This document shows, piece after piece, positions 1-8,608 of a stretch of DNA of 64,000 nt. A model generated the notes under the pieces. The model was given only the letters and a program-made list of their open reading frames with translations, was not told the DNA's origin and made no database searches. Source of the stretch: AC-37 sp036389295 (GTDB taxonomy: Bacteria > Actinomycetota > Thermoleophilia > Solirubrobacterales > Thermoleophilaceae); the NCBI GenBank assembly GCA_036389295.1, contig DASVQB010000022.1:39359-103358 (forward strand), in the 5' to 3' direction. Each line of letters begins with the position of its first letter. Positions within the stretch are counted from its first letter, which is position 1. A program made the translations under genes and the position numbers.

Positions 1-445
1 GCACGACGCCGGCCACGAGGCCGTCCTCGACGAGGCTCACGAGCACGTTCGACGCCGGCTCGGGCGAGGCGTTCACCCCGAGCCGCAGCCCCGCCTTGAC
101 CGCGTGGCTCGCCAGCGCCATCGCGCCCGAGCCGCCGCCCGCGAGGACCTCTTCGATCCCGGCCGACCCGGCGTCGCCCGAGACCGCCACGCCCACGAGG
201 CTGCCGACGGCGGGCCGGATGGCGGTGTGGACGGAGTCCCAGGCGCTGTCGAGGTAGGGGACCTTGTCGACCACGAACTCGACGGCGAACAGCGCGAGCG
301 CCGCGGCCAGCACCCAGTCCGACTGGAGCTCGGACGGCACCCTGTCCCAGCCGGCGCGCCCGAGGACCGACATCAGCGCCACGGTGAGGTAGGCGTTCAC
401 GCCCGAGGCCCAGCCCGTGCTGACCACCGTCGCGACGAGGTCCAC
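1..445 (-). CDS. DUF4126 family membrane protein (C-terminus cut off by window edge)
   Basis: I read this frame on the minus strand from a GTG at 445; it runs open off the left edge, so about 148 residues are visible. It begins VDLVATVVSTGWASGVNAYL, followed by hydrophobic stretches and LFAVEFVVDKVPYLDSAWD, then NASPEPASNVLVSLVEDGLV. This GWASGxNAYLT ... VEFVxDKxPYxDSAWD ... SPEPxSNxxVSLxEDGLV pattern is typical of DUF4126, an integral membrane family of unknown function common in actinobacteria. The start is the first GTG giving the expected N-terminus; no strong Shine-Dalgarno is visible before it. Function unknown. Confidence 0.8.
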   Translation of the reverse strand, partial: MDLVATVVSTGWASGVNAYLTVALMSVLGRAGWDRVPSELQSDWVLAAALALFAVEFVVDKVPYLDSAWDSVHTAIRPAVGSLVGVAVSGDAGSAGIEEVLAGGGSGAMALASHAVKAGLRLGVNASPEPASNVLVSLVEDGLVAGVV

Positions 446-717
446 GGCTGGAGCTTCCCACCCGCCGCGCGGGGGACCTTCCCCGGCCGGCTGGCGGGCG
501 GCGGTCGCGGCCCCGCGATCGTTGCCGAGATTCGGCGTCGCTTGCCGACTTTCGGGGCGTCGTTGCGGTGACGGCGCAGCCACGGCCCCGGAGCCGGCGT
601 TCGTTGCGGCGCCGGCTCGGCCGGCCTGCTAATCCCACTGGTCCAAGCTCATGGAGCTGGGCTCGCGGCTGCCGTTGGAACGTCGGGGGTAGGTCCCCCG
701 ACAGCGGCCTCGATGTG

Positions 718-731
718 CGAACATATGTTCG
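718..731. promoter_or_regulatory. LexA (SOS) operator, perfect palindrome
   Basis: The 14-base palindrome CGAACATATGTTCG is identical to the classical Gram-positive/actinobacterial LexA box consensus. It ends one base before the ATG at 733 of the downstream LuxR-type regulator. The TATGTT inside it (724-729) could be the -10 box of a leaderless promoter, so LexA binding would block polymerase directly. No other gene start lies close enough to be the target. Confidence 0.8.
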
Positions 732-732
732 T

Positions 733-1383
733 ATGGGACATCCGGGACGCCGCTTGGTGGGGATAGCGATCATCGGCGGGAGCAGGCTCTACCGCGAGTC
801 GCTCCAGCGCGTCCTGAACGAGGCGGACGGCCTCGCCGTCGTCGGCACCGCCTCCTCGCTCGAGGAGGGCGTCGGCCTGGTGGAGCAGCTGCGCCCCGAG
901 GTGCTGGTCGTCGACCTCGAGTGGGACCGCGACCTCCCCCGGCTCGCCTCGATGCGCGACCTGCGCCCGCGCGCCCGGATCGTGGTGCTGGGCGTCGACG
1001 ACGAGGAGGCGACGGTCGTGGCGTGCGCCGAGGCGGGCGTGGTCGGGTACCTCCCGAGCGACACGACGGCGACCGAGCTGGTCGACGCCCTCGAGCGGGT
1101 CGGCAGGGGCGAGCTGGTCTGCCCGCCGCGCACCGTCGAGACGCTCCTCCGCTGGCTCTCCCGCCGCGCCGACCGCCCGGCCCACTCGCTGCTGAACGAC
1201 CTGACGAGGCGCGAGCGCGAGGTCGTCGAGCTCATCCGCCTCGGCCTCTCGAACAAGCAGATCGCGGAGCGCCTGTGCATCCAGGTCGCGACCGTGAAGA
1301 GCCACGTCCACTCCGTCCTCGTGAAGCTCAACGTCGAGCGGCGCGCCGAGGTGGCGGCGCTCATGCACGACGCCGGCGCCTGA
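733..1383 (+). CDS. LuxR/NarL-family response regulator, probably SOS-controlled
   Basis: 216 residues. The first ~120 residues look like a response-regulator receiver domain (VGIAIIGGSRLYRESLQRVL, then VLVVDLEWDRDL carrying the expected phospho-acceptor Asp region, then an alternating beta/alpha pattern to GYLPSDTTATELVDAL). The C-terminal ~65 residues are a LuxR/GerE helix-turn-helix: LTRREREVVELIRLGLSNKQ, then RLCIQVATVKSHVHSVLVKL. No histidine kinase is adjacent, so it is an orphan regulator. The ATG at 733 lies just after a LexA box; GTG at 757 or TTG at 754 are alternative starts that begin directly at the receiver fold. DNA damage is the likely input through LexA (inference); target genes are unknown. 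Confidence 0.85.
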   Translation: MGHPGRRLVGIAIIGGSRLYRESLQRVLNEADGLAVVGTASSLEEGVGLVEQLRPEVLVVDLEWDRDLPRLASMRDLRPRARIVVLGVDDEEATVVACAEAGVVGYLPSDTTATELVDALERVGRGELVCPPRTVETLLRWLSRRADRPAHSLLNDLTRREREVVELIRLGLSNKQIAERLCIQVATVKSHVHSVLVKLNVERRAEVAALMHDAGA

Positions 1384-1796
1384 GGTCGCGCCCGGCCGCA
1401 CCGCCCGCTGGGCCGGCGGCACCGCCCCCCGCCCGCCGCTCAGGAACGCCGAACCGCAATGCACCGTTTCCTCATTTGGATCTAGACCCTCCGCGGCGAA
1501 AGATCCATCCTTGGACCGATGACAACGGAAGCCGGAGACGCGACAGTGGCCGGGCCGAATGGACCGTTCGATGACAGACGGCTCCGATCCCAGCACGGCG
1601 CGAACCCCAGCGCCGCGGGGAGGGACGGCTGCGGTGCCGCCCGAGGGAGGTCCCCAGCGTGGCGGGGACCGGCGGCGCGGAATCGCCTTCCCCAGAGGAG
1701 GACGCGCGCCGGCTGCGGCCCGGCCGGGCGGCAGCCCCGCTCGCGACGGCCGCGGCCGGCGCCCGCCTCCGCTCGGAGTCGCGGCACCCGGTCCGG
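1384..1796. other. 413-base intergenic region without a supported gene
   Basis: The left half is C/G-only spacer after the LuxR gene. Around 1455-1520 the GC content drops, and there is a 7-base inverted repeat (TGGATCT at 1477-1483, AGATCCA at 1501-1507), which could be a promoter/operator for the downstream fusion regulator. All open frames here have shadow-like composition. Confidence 0.4.
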
Positions 1797-2729
1797 ATGC
1801 CCGGCCCAGAGCCGGATAGCGTCCTCGTCGTCGGCGGCAGCCGGCCCGGCCCCTCCCGCACCCGCGCACTGACCGAGACGACCGTCGCGATCGTCGAGCA
1901 GTGCGGCGCGACGGCGGAGGTCTGGGACGTCGGCACGGCGGGCCGCAGGCCGGCCGGCCTTCGCGCCCGGGCGGCCCGAGCGCAGGCGCTCGTCCTCGTC
2001 ACGCCGACCTACCACAACTCGTACTCGGGCCTGCTCAAGCACGCCCTCGACCAGCTCGACCTCGCGGCGGTCGCCGGCAAGCCGGCCGCGCTCCTCGCGA
2101 CGTGCGGCGAGGCCCCCACCCCGCAGGCGCTCGACCACCTCCGCATCGTCCTCGGCGCGCTCGGCGCCACGGTCGTCCCGTCGCAGGCCGTGGCGGTCGA
2201 GGCCGACTTCGAGACGACCGCCGACGGCTACCGGGTCGCGGACGACCTGCTGCTCGAGCGCGTGCGCGCCGTCGTCCTCGAGCTTCTCTGGTTCGCGCGG
2301 CGCCTGCGCAGGCACGGACCGAGGCCGCCCGGCGCGCATGCCGCCGGCCGGCCCGGCGCGCGCCGCAACGGCGAGCTGCCCGACCAGATCGCGCGGGCGA
2401 TCGAGTACATCCGGCGCAACTACCCGAAGGGCCGGGTCCCGCTCGACAGCGTCGCCCGCGAGGCGTGCATGAGCCGCTACCACTTCTCGCGCACGTTCAA
2501 GCACGCGACCGGCACCCGCTTCATCGACTTCGTCGCCGAAGTGCGGCTCGCCGAGGCACGCACCCTGGTCGCCGAGACCGACCGGTCGATCACCTCGATC
2601 GCCCACGCGGTCGGGTACCGGGACGTCGGGTCGTTCGAGCGCTCGTTCAAGAAGCGCCTCGGCATGTCGCCGTCGGAGTACCGTCGCCGCGCCCGCGCGC
2701 GGGCGGTCGAGCTGCTTGCGGCTCGGTAG
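1797..2729 (+). CDS. NADPH-dependent FMN reductase-like domain fused to AraC-family HTH
   Basis: 310 residues with two clear halves. Residues ~5-165 form a flavodoxin-like NAD(P)H:FMN reductase domain: DSVLVVGGSRPGPSRTRALT (phosphate-binding loop), VLVTPTYHNSYSGLLKHALD (the typical PxYxxSxxGxLKxxLD flavin loop) and LLATCGEAPTPQALDHLR. Residues ~205-305 are an AraC/XylS double helix-turn-helix: AIEYIRRNYPKGRVPLDSVA, MSRYHFSRTFKHATG, SITSIAHAVGYRDVGSFERS, then KRLGMSPSEYRRR. The start is the ATG just before the flavodoxin fold; upstream in-frame starts (1659) give only disordered Ala/Arg sequence. A flavin- or redox-sensing transcription factor is a reasonable inference. It may control its own surroundings, but no target is evident. 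Confidence 0.85.
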   Translation: MPGPEPDSVLVVGGSRPGPSRTRALTETTVAIVEQCGATAEVWDVGTAGRRPAGLRARAARAQALVLVTPTYHNSYSGLLKHALDQLDLAAVAGKPAALLATCGEAPTPQALDHLRIVLGALGATVVPSQAVAVEADFETTADGYRVADDLLLERVRAVVLELLWFARRLRRHGPRPPGAHAAGRPGARRNGELPDQIARAIEYIRRNYPKGRVPLDSVAREACMSRYHFSRTFKHATGTRFIDFVAEVRLAEARTLVAETDRSITSIAHAVGYRDVGSFERSFKKRLGMSPSEYRRRARARAVELLAAR

Positions 2730-2743
2730 GCCCATCCGGGCGG

Positions 2744-2749
2744 TACGCT
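2744..2749 (+). promoter_or_regulatory. Leaderless -10 box (TACGCT)
   Basis: TACGCT lies 9 bases before an in-frame TTG at 2759, matching the spacing seen in front of seven other genes in the window. It supports TTG 2759 as the start of the beta-propeller protein. Confidence 0.5.
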
Positions 2750-2758
2750 GACCCCGAC

Positions 2759-4582
2759 TTGGCGGTCCGGCTCCGAATGCTGTCCCTCGCCGCCCTGCTG
2801 GTCGCGCTGGCGGGCCCGGCCGCCGCGGCGCGCGCGCAGGTCTCGCTGCCCCCGATCCCGCCGATCGGCGGCACCCCGGCCCCGCCCGGCGAGCGGCCGC
2901 CCCCGGAGCAGCCCGCGCCGCCGCCGCCGGTGAGCAGGGCGCCGGGCTCGGTCACCGGCGAGGTCGACGTCGCGCACTCGGGCCACTTCCCCGACGACGC
3001 CCTGGTGCCGCCGCTCGTCCGCCGCTGGGCGGTCGCCGCGAAGCCCGTCGAGGTCCTCGCCGCCGACGGGCGCGTGTACGTGCTCGAGCAGGCCGGCGTC
3101 AGCGCCCGCGACCAGGGCGACGGACACGTGCTCTGGCGGGCGACGCTCCCGGACAGGGCGATCGGCGCGGCCTACGACGGCGGGAGGCTCTTCGTGAGCT
3201 CGTTCGACGACCTGCACGCGTTCGACGCCGCCACCGGCGCCGCGCTCTGGACGCAGCACCTCACGAACGCCGCCTTCGCCGGCCGGCCCGTGGCCAGCGG
3301 CGGCTTCGCCTACGTGACGCACGCGCAGGGCGGCTCGGTACTCCACGCGTACCGCGGCAGCGACGGCGCGGAGGTCTGGAAGAGCACCTCCCCCGACGGC
3401 TCCGACGCGCCGGCGCTCGACGACACCCGCGCCTACCTCGGCGGGGCGTGCGGGGAGGTCACCGCGATCAACCGGTCGAACGGCGCGCGCGCCTGGCACC
3501 GCCCGACCGGCTGCACGGGCGGCGCCTTCGTGACGCCGGCGCTCCACGCCGGCCGGCTCTGGGTCCCGGCGTACGAGGTGTCGAGCGGCAACCCGGACCG
3601 GGACCCGCCGATCTTCGACGCCGCGAGCGGCACGGTCGTCGGCCGGTTCAAGGGGAGCCTCCCGGTCTTCGTGGACGGCCTCGCCGTCTACCGGACGAGC
3701 GAGCGGATGACGGCGGTCGACCTCGCCAGCGGTCGCGAGCGCTGGCGGGTGAACGGCTTCGTCGGGCCGGTCCTGGCGGTGGGCCACGACGTCTACTTCG
3801 TCCAGGAGAGGCGGGCGGTCGTGCTCGACGCGGAGACGGGCCGGACGATCGTGTCGAGCAAGCTCGCCGGCACGACCGAGGACGCCGCGACGGCCGAGCT
3901 CGCGGCGGCGCCGGGGTGGCTCTTCTCCGCCCAGCGCGGCCGCCTCGAGGCCTACACGAGCGCGCTCACGCCCGCGCCTCGGGGCGTCGCGTTCGACGTC
4001 TACGCGAACGAGGTCGTCGCCGGCCGAAAGGCGGTCGGCGTCGGCGTCCTCGGGACCGAGCTGCGAGGCGACCGGCCACGGGTGACGATCGAGCGCGCGC
4101 CATGGCACGGCGGGCGGTTCGGCCGAGCGCTGCGCGTCCGCCCGACGCGCGACGGCGGGTTCGAGGGCGCCGTGCGGCTCGCCGTGAACTCGCGCCTGCG
4201 GGCGACCGGCGCCGGCGTCCGGAGCAGGCCCGTGACCGTCTACGCGTGGCCGCAGGTGAGCATCGGGCGCGGCGTCGCCGTCGGCAGGCGCGGCGTGCGG
4301 CTCCCGGTCGTCGCCAGCGCGCCGGCGAGGCGCCTCGGCGGCCGCACGATCGTCCTCTACTACGACCGCCACTCGACGAAGGGCCTGCGGCTCCTCGCCA
4401 GCGGGCGGCTCCGCGGCGGCCGAAGGGCGCGGGCCGTGGTCCGGTTCGACGAGCCGCGGGGGTCGAGCAGCCGCGACAACGTCTGGTGGTGCATCCGCGG
4501 CCAGCTCTCGCTCGGCATGGGCCGCCCGGAGCCGCTCACGAGGCGCTGCGGCGCGCGCAGGCTGCCCGAGCCGAGCGGGTAG
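2759..4582 (+). CDS. Secreted PQQ-like beta-propeller protein
   Basis: 607 residues from TTG 2759 (leaderless promoter), 601 from ATG 2777. The TTG start gives a well-formed signal peptide: MAVRLRMLSLAALLVALAGP followed by AAAARAQ. A Pro-rich linker follows (residues ~30-60). Residues ~75-420 contain repeated blades of the PQQ/WD-like type, with the recurring signature DxxTGxxLW...: DQGDGHVLWRATL, DAATGAALWTQHL, RGSDGAEVWKS, NRSNGARAWHR, DLASGRERWRV, DAETGRTIV. The last ~180 residues are beta-rich and Arg/Gly-rich without a family I recognise. PQQ-like propellers without catalytic partners often act as binding or scaffold modules. No dehydrogenase motif is visible, so enzymatic activity is not claimed. 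Confidence 0.85.
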   Translation: MAVRLRMLSLAALLVALAGPAAAARAQVSLPPIPPIGGTPAPPGERPPPEQPAPPPPVSRAPGSVTGEVDVAHSGHFPDDALVPPLVRRWAVAAKPVEVLAADGRVYVLEQAGVSARDQGDGHVLWRATLPDRAIGAAYDGGRLFVSSFDDLHAFDAATGAALWTQHLTNAAFAGRPVASGGFAYVTHAQGGSVLHAYRGSDGAEVWKSTSPDGSDAPALDDTRAYLGGACGEVTAINRSNGARAWHRPTGCTGGAFVTPALHAGRLWVPAYEVSSGNPDRDPPIFDAASGTVVGRFKGSLPVFVDGLAVYRTSERMTAVDLASGRERWRVNGFVGPVLAVGHDVYFVQERRAVVLDAETGRTIVSSKLAGTTEDAATAELAAAPGWLFSAQRGRLEAYTSALTPAPRGVAFDVYANEVVAGRKAVGVGVLGTELRGDRPRVTIERAPWHGGRFGRALRVRPTRDGGFEGAVRLAVNSRLRATGAGVRSRPVTVYAWPQVSIGRGVAVGRRGVRLPVVASAPARRLGGRTIVLYYDRHSTKGLRLLASGRLRGGRRARAVVRFDEPRGSSSRDNVWWCIRGQLSLGMGRPEPLTRRCGARRLPEPSG

Positions 4583-4638
4583 GCCGGTCGGGTAGCATCC
4601 AGCGCGCGAGGCGGGATCGAATCCGGGGGGCGGGGAAG

Positions 4639-5334
4639 ATGCTGAGACGACTGTGCACGCTCACCGCGGCGGCGGTGGGGATCACGCTGGCGGTCGCGGC
4701 GCCGGCGAGCGCGTGGTGGGCCGGCGGCGGCTCGAACCGGTGGGGCGCCTACGGCGCGGTATTCGTGCAGGCCGAGCCCGGCGAGCAGAACGACATGACC
4801 GCGACCGCCAAGCCGGGGCTCAGCTCGGTTCCGTACGGGACGCCCGAGTACGTCGTCATCCACGACGACTCCGCCCCCGTCACGCCCGCGCCGGCGGGAT
4901 CCGGCACGGGCTGCACCGAGGTCGACAGCCACACCGTGCGCTGCACCGGCATCGACCCGTGGGGCGCGCCGATGTCGGTCGACTACCTCGACGTCCAGCT
5001 CGACGACGGCGACGACGCCCTCCGGATACCGCACACCAGCCTGTCGGTGTGGCTCTGGGGCTCCACCGGCACGGGGAACGACGTCGTGACCTCCTACGGC
5101 CCCGGCGGCTCGTCGATCTACCTCGACGAGGGCGACGACCGGATGGTGCTGCGCGGGAGCCTGAGCGGTCCGCTCTACCCGTCGGGCGTGGCCGCGGGCC
5201 CGGGCGACGACGTGCTCGACGTGGTCAACGCGGACGACGACGACGACCCGTCCTGCGGCGACGGCGCGGACACCCTGTACGCCGACGTCGGCGAGGACAA
5301 CGCCGACTGCGAGGCCCGGCCGCCGCTGCGATAG
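4639..5334 (+). CDS. Secreted acidic protein with degenerate RTX-like (GDD) repeats
   Basis: 231 residues, ATG preceded by GGGGCGGGGAAG as ribosome-binding site. Signal peptide: MLRRLCTLTAAAVGITLAV then AAPASA. The mature protein starts WWAGGGSNRWGAY and is rich in Asp/Gly with spaced DDGDDAL, TGNDVV, DEGDDRMVL, GPGDDVLDVVNADDDDD and GDGADTLYAD. These resemble degenerate hemolysin-type calcium-binding (RTX) turns rather than canonical GGxGxDxUx nonapeptides. Four cysteines suggest extracellular disulfides. Probably calcium-binding and exported; role unknown. It is convergent with the flavin monooxygenase that ends at 5342. Confidence 0.7.
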   Translation: MLRRLCTLTAAAVGITLAVAAPASAWWAGGGSNRWGAYGAVFVQAEPGEQNDMTATAKPGLSSVPYGTPEYVVIHDDSAPVTPAPAGSGTGCTEVDSHTVRCTGIDPWGAPMSVDYLDVQLDDGDDALRIPHTSLSVWLWGSTGTGNDVVTSYGPGGSSIYLDEGDDRMVLRGSLSGPLYPSGVAAGPGDDVLDVVNADDDDDPSCGDGADTLYADVGEDNADCEARPPLR

Positions 5335-5341
5335 CGGCGGG

Positions 5342-6826
5342 CTACGCCGCGCCGGCCAGCCGGTAGTCGGCCAGGTCAGGCCGCCGCGTCCGCAGCCGGT
5401 ACTCGAACGAGAACCCCGGCCAGTTGTTCACGACCTTGCCGTCCTCGGTCCGGTACCAGCTCGTGCAGCCCGCGGTCCAGACCGTCCCCTCGAACCGCCG
5501 CTGGACGTCCGCGTTGAACGCGCTCTGGACCTCCGAGCGCACGTCCATCCAGCGGGCGCCCGAGCGCGCCAGCTCGCGCACGGCCTCGACCACGTACGCG
5601 ATCTGCGACTCGAGCATGAAGAGCGCCGAGCCGGCGCCCAGGTTCGTGTTCGGGCCGTAGAGCATGAACATGTTCGGGAACCCGCTCACGGCGAGCCCGA
5701 GGTAGGCCTCGGCGCCGCCCCGCCAGGCGTCGTCCAGCTCGCGGCCGCCGAGCCCGGTTATCGCCATCGGAGCCAGGAACTCGTTCGCCTGGAAGCCGGT
5801 GCCTAGGATCAGCGCGTCGACCTCGCGCTCGACCCCGTCGTCCGTGACGACGCGGTCGGGCCGGACCTCCGCCACGCGCTCGGTCACGAGCTCCACGTTC
5901 GGCCGCGACAGCGACTCGAGGTAGTCGTTCGACACCAGCACGCGCTTGCAGCCGATCGGGTAGTCCGGCACGAGCTTGGCGGCCAGCTCGGGGTCCGGAA
6001 CCGTCTTGCGCAGCCGCTTCACGTACTCGTCCTGGTAGCGCTTGATCAGCCACGGCGCCTTGGTGAACCCGAGGGTGACGATCTCGAACCGCCAGTAGGT
6101 GAACCAGCGATTGAGCGCCTGGATCCACGGGAAGCGGCGGAACAGCGCCCGCTGCCGCGGCCGGTAGGGACGGTCCGGCTTCGGCACCACCCACGCCGGC
6201 GAGCGCTGGAACAGGTGGAGCCGCGACACGAGCGGCGCGATCTCCGGCACGAACTGGATCGCGCTCGCGCCGGTCCCGAGCGAGGCCACCCGCTTGCCGG
6301 TCAGGTCGCAGTCCTCGGGCCACTCGGCCGAGTGGAACATCGTGCCCTCGAAGCTGTCGAGGCCCGGCACGTCCGGGTAGGCCGGCCGCGAGAGCTGCCC
6401 GGTCGCCGTGACCAGGACGTCGGCCTCGATCTCGTCGCCGGCCGTCGTCCGCACGCGCCAGCGGCCCGCCCCCTCGTCGAACTCCGCGCTCGCGACCTCG
6501 GTCCGGAGCCGCACGTGCTCGCGCAGCCGGTGCTTGTCGGCGACGTGCTCGAGGTAGGCGAGGATCTCGGCGCGCCGCGGGTAGCGCCGCGACCAGTCGT
6601 GCTTCGGCTCGAACGAGAACGAGTAGAGGTGCGACGGGATGTCGCAGGTCAGGCCGGGGTAGCGGTTGTCGCGCCACACGCCGCCGACCGAGTCCGCCTT
6701 CTCGAGGATCGTGAACGACTCGATCCCGGCCGCGCGCAGCTTGATCCCGAGCCCGATGCCGCCGAAGCCGGCGCCGACGACGACGACCGTCGGCGAGCTG
6801 GCTCTCGATCCGTTGCCGGAGGACAT
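5342..6826 (-). CDS. Flavin-containing (Baeyer-Villiger-type) monooxygenase
   Basis: 494 residues. The N-terminal FAD Rossmann motif is VVVVGAGFGGIGLGIKL (~12-28). The family fingerprint FxGxxxHxxxW[P/D] is fully present as FEGTMFHSAEWPED (~155), and the second, NADPH-binding Rossmann motif follows as RVASLGTGASAIQFVPEI. Length matches type I BVMOs (450-550). Family reaction: NADPH- and O2-dependent insertion of oxygen next to a ketone or oxidation of heteroatoms; the substrate is not predictable. The start MSSGNGSR (6826) is preferred over the Pro-rich extension starting at 6874. It stands alone, with an unrelated rhomboid gene upstream. Confidence 0.92.
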   Translation of the reverse strand: MSSGNGSRASSPTVVVVGAGFGGIGLGIKLRAAGIESFTILEKADSVGGVWRDNRYPGLTCDIPSHLYSFSFEPKHDWSRRYPRRAEILAYLEHVADKHRLREHVRLRTEVASAEFDEGAGRWRVRTTAGDEIEADVLVTATGQLSRPAYPDVPGLDSFEGTMFHSAEWPEDCDLTGKRVASLGTGASAIQFVPEIAPLVSRLHLFQRSPAWVVPKPDRPYRPRQRALFRRFPWIQALNRWFTYWRFEIVTLGFTKAPWLIKRYQDEYVKRLRKTVPDPELAAKLVPDYPIGCKRVLVSNDYLESLSRPNVELVTERVAEVRPDRVVTDDGVEREVDALILGTGFQANEFLAPMAITGLGGRELDDAWRGGAEAYLGLAVSGFPNMFMLYGPNTNLGAGSALFMLESQIAYVVEAVRELARSGARWMDVRSEVQSAFNADVQRRFEGTVWTAGCTSWYRTEDGKVVNNWPGFSFEYRLRTRRPDLADYRLAGAA

Positions 6827-6890
6827 GGGGCGGCGGATACGGTACCCGGGCGGCCGGGGCCGCGGCGGGCCCACCGGCGAGCCGGCCGCG

Positions 6891-7481
6891 CTACGCCGGC
6901 TTGGGCTCCCGCTCCGGCGCGAGCAGCCGCGCGGCCGCGAGCCCGCCGATCCCGCCGAACAGGTGGCCCTGCCACGAGATGCCGTCCTGCGGCAGGAGCC
7001 CGCCGAGCAGCGCGCCGCCCCAGACCGCGACCACCACGGCGCCGATGGCGAGCTCCAGCAGGTCGCGGTCGAAGAAGCCGCGGCTGACGAGGTAGCTCGC
7101 GTAGCCGAAGACGATCCCGCTGGCCCCGATGTGGTTCGTGTTCTCGGGCCCGACGAGCCACGTGCCGAGGCCGCCGATCAGGGCGACGATCGCGGTGACC
7201 ACCGCCACCCGCGCCGCGCCCTTCAGCGCGATCGCGCAGCCCATCGCCAGGAACGGGACCGTGTTCGAGATCAGGTGGTCGAAGCCGGCGTGCAGGAACG
7301 GGGCCATGACGATCCCGATCAGCCCGTCGGTCTCGCGGGGCTCGATCCCGAGGCGGTCGAGCCGGTCGTCGGTCACGACGTCCACGATCTCGAGCGCCCA
7401 CATGACGGCCGCCATCGCCACGACCAGCCGGACGCCGGAGGCGAACGGGCCGGGCGGGCGCTTCTCGCTCTCGGCGGCCAC
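6891..7481 (-). CDS. Rhomboid-family intramembrane serine protease
   Basis: 196 residues, about six transmembrane segments. The catalytic Ser lies in GASGIVFGYASYLVSRG (GxSG motif) and the catalytic His in WQGHLFGGIGGLAAA in the last helix, giving the Ser-His dyad. The Asn/His of the oxyanion region is suggested by HLISNTVPFLAMG. Family members cleave transmembrane or juxtamembrane substrates within the bilayer. The start GTG gives MAAESEKRPPGP, a short cytoplasmic head. It lies between the BVMO and the LysM transglycosylase on the same strand with short gaps, but no functional link is visible. Confidence 0.9.
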   Translation of the reverse strand: MAAESEKRPPGPFASGVRLVVAMAAVMWALEIVDVVTDDRLDRLGIEPRETDGLIGIVMAPFLHAGFDHLISNTVPFLAMGCAIALKGAARVAVVTAIVALIGGLGTWLVGPENTNHIGASGIVFGYASYLVSRGFFDRDLLELAIGAVVVAVWGGALLGGLLPQDGISWQGHLFGGIGGLAAARLLAPEREPKPA

Positions 7482-7510
7482 CGCGGTCAGTATCGCGGGC
7501 GGCCCGGCGG

Positions 7511-8479
7511 CTACGGACCGCCGAACCGGCCGCGCAGCGCCATCACGTTGTCCACGTACCGCTCCGTCTCGGGCAGCAGCCCGCGCTGGCGGACCGAGCC
7601 GAGCCCCTGGTAGTAGGCGGCGGCAGCGAGCCTCGGGTCGCCGCCCGTAGAGCGCAGCAGCGAGCCGAGGTACATCACGCCGGCGTGGACGTTCTCGGTC
7701 GGGGAGCTCGGGTCGAGCGCCTGCGACGCCAGGTTGCGCTGGATCCAGTCCCAGGTGCCCGGGAGGATCTGCATCACGCCGCGGGCGTTCGACCCGGAGA
7801 CGAAGCCGTTCTCGAACCCGCTCTCCTGCCAGCCGATCGCGGACGCGAGCGAGGCGGGCACGCCGTGGGCGGTCGCGATCTGCGCGATCTGGCCGGAGGT
7901 CACGCGGCCGGGCGCCGCGACCGGGGCCGCGCTCGGCACGACCCGCGGGCGGACGACCGGCGACGAGGCGGGCGCGGCGGCGGGCGCGCTCGCCTGAGCC
8001 GGCTGCACCGCGGTCCCCCGCCCCGGGGTCGGAAGCTTGAGGACCGTGCCGGCCAGCAGCGGACGGCTCGGGTCGAGCCCGTTCATGTACGCGACCTGCC
8101 CCGCGGTGACGCCGCTGCGCGCGGCGATCGCGGACAGCGAGTCGCCCGGCTGGACCGTGTACGCGCCCATCGGCGCGGGCGCGCCGGCACCGGGCGTGCT
8201 CGCGCCCTGACTCGGCACGGCGCCCGTCTGCGCGAGCGCGGCGGCGGCCTCGCCCTCGGAGGGCACCCAGATAGTGCTGCCGAGCACCACGTTCGCGGTC
8301 TCCGGCAGCCCGTTCGCCGCGGCGAGCGCGCGCGTCGTGAGGTTGCTCGCGGCCGCGATCGACCAGAGCGTCTCGCCCGGACCGACGGTGTGCGCGACCC
8401 GCGCGCCGGCGGCGGCGGGGGACAGACAGGCGCCGGCCGTCAGGGCTGCGGCGAGTACGGCGGTGCGGAACCGGTGCAC
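7511..8479 (-). CDS. Secreted LysM-repeat lytic transglycosylase (SLT domain)
   Basis: 322 residues, GTG start with a strong ribosome-binding site (GGGAGGT, 5 bases upstream). Signal peptide MHRFRTAVLAAALTAGACLS. Two LysM domains follow: HTVGPGETLWSIAAASNLTT (~30-75) and YTVQPGDSLSAIAARSGVTA (~108-155). After an Ala/Pro linker comes a transglycosylase SLT domain (~195-320): catalytic Glu in AIGWQESGFENGFVSGSNAR, GVMQILPGTWDWI, and ENVHAGVMYLGSLLRSTGGD. It should bind and cleave peptidoglycan in the cell envelope, for wall remodelling or germination-like growth. Confidence 0.92.
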   Translation of the reverse strand: MHRFRTAVLAAALTAGACLSPAAAGARVAHTVGPGETLWSIAAASNLTTRALAAANGLPETANVVLGSTIWVPSEGEAAAALAQTGAVPSQGASTPGAGAPAPMGAYTVQPGDSLSAIAARSGVTAGQVAYMNGLDPSRPLLAGTVLKLPTPGRGTAVQPAQASAPAAAPASSPVVRPRVVPSAAPVAAPGRVTSGQIAQIATAHGVPASLASAIGWQESGFENGFVSGSNARGVMQILPGTWDWIQRNLASQALDPSSPTENVHAGVMYLGSLLRSTGGDPRLAAAAYYQGLGSVRQRGLLPETERYVDNVMALRGRFGGP

Positions 8480-8608
8480 GATCGGACCTCCCGTTCGATC
8501 ACGCGGCGATCGCCCGGCACGCTATGCCGTCGCCGCCGGACAGGGAAGTCCTGCAACGGAAGGTGCACCGGTTGGCGCGCCGGCGCGGCTACCCGGCCGG
8601 GCGGCCGC

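Noticed and set aside
1482..2735. Long minus-strand ORF opposite the FMN-AraC gene
   Set aside because: Composition typical of an antisense shadow (Arg/Ala/Gly rich, no fold motifs), while the plus strand encodes two clear domains.
4639..5334. Full RTX toxin
   Set aside because: Repeats are degenerate, no toxin domain and no type I exporter nearby.
8480..8608. c-di-AMP (ydaO) riboswitch before the LysM protein
   Set aside because: Expected in actinobacterial wall hydrolase leaders, but the conserved core sequences are not present.
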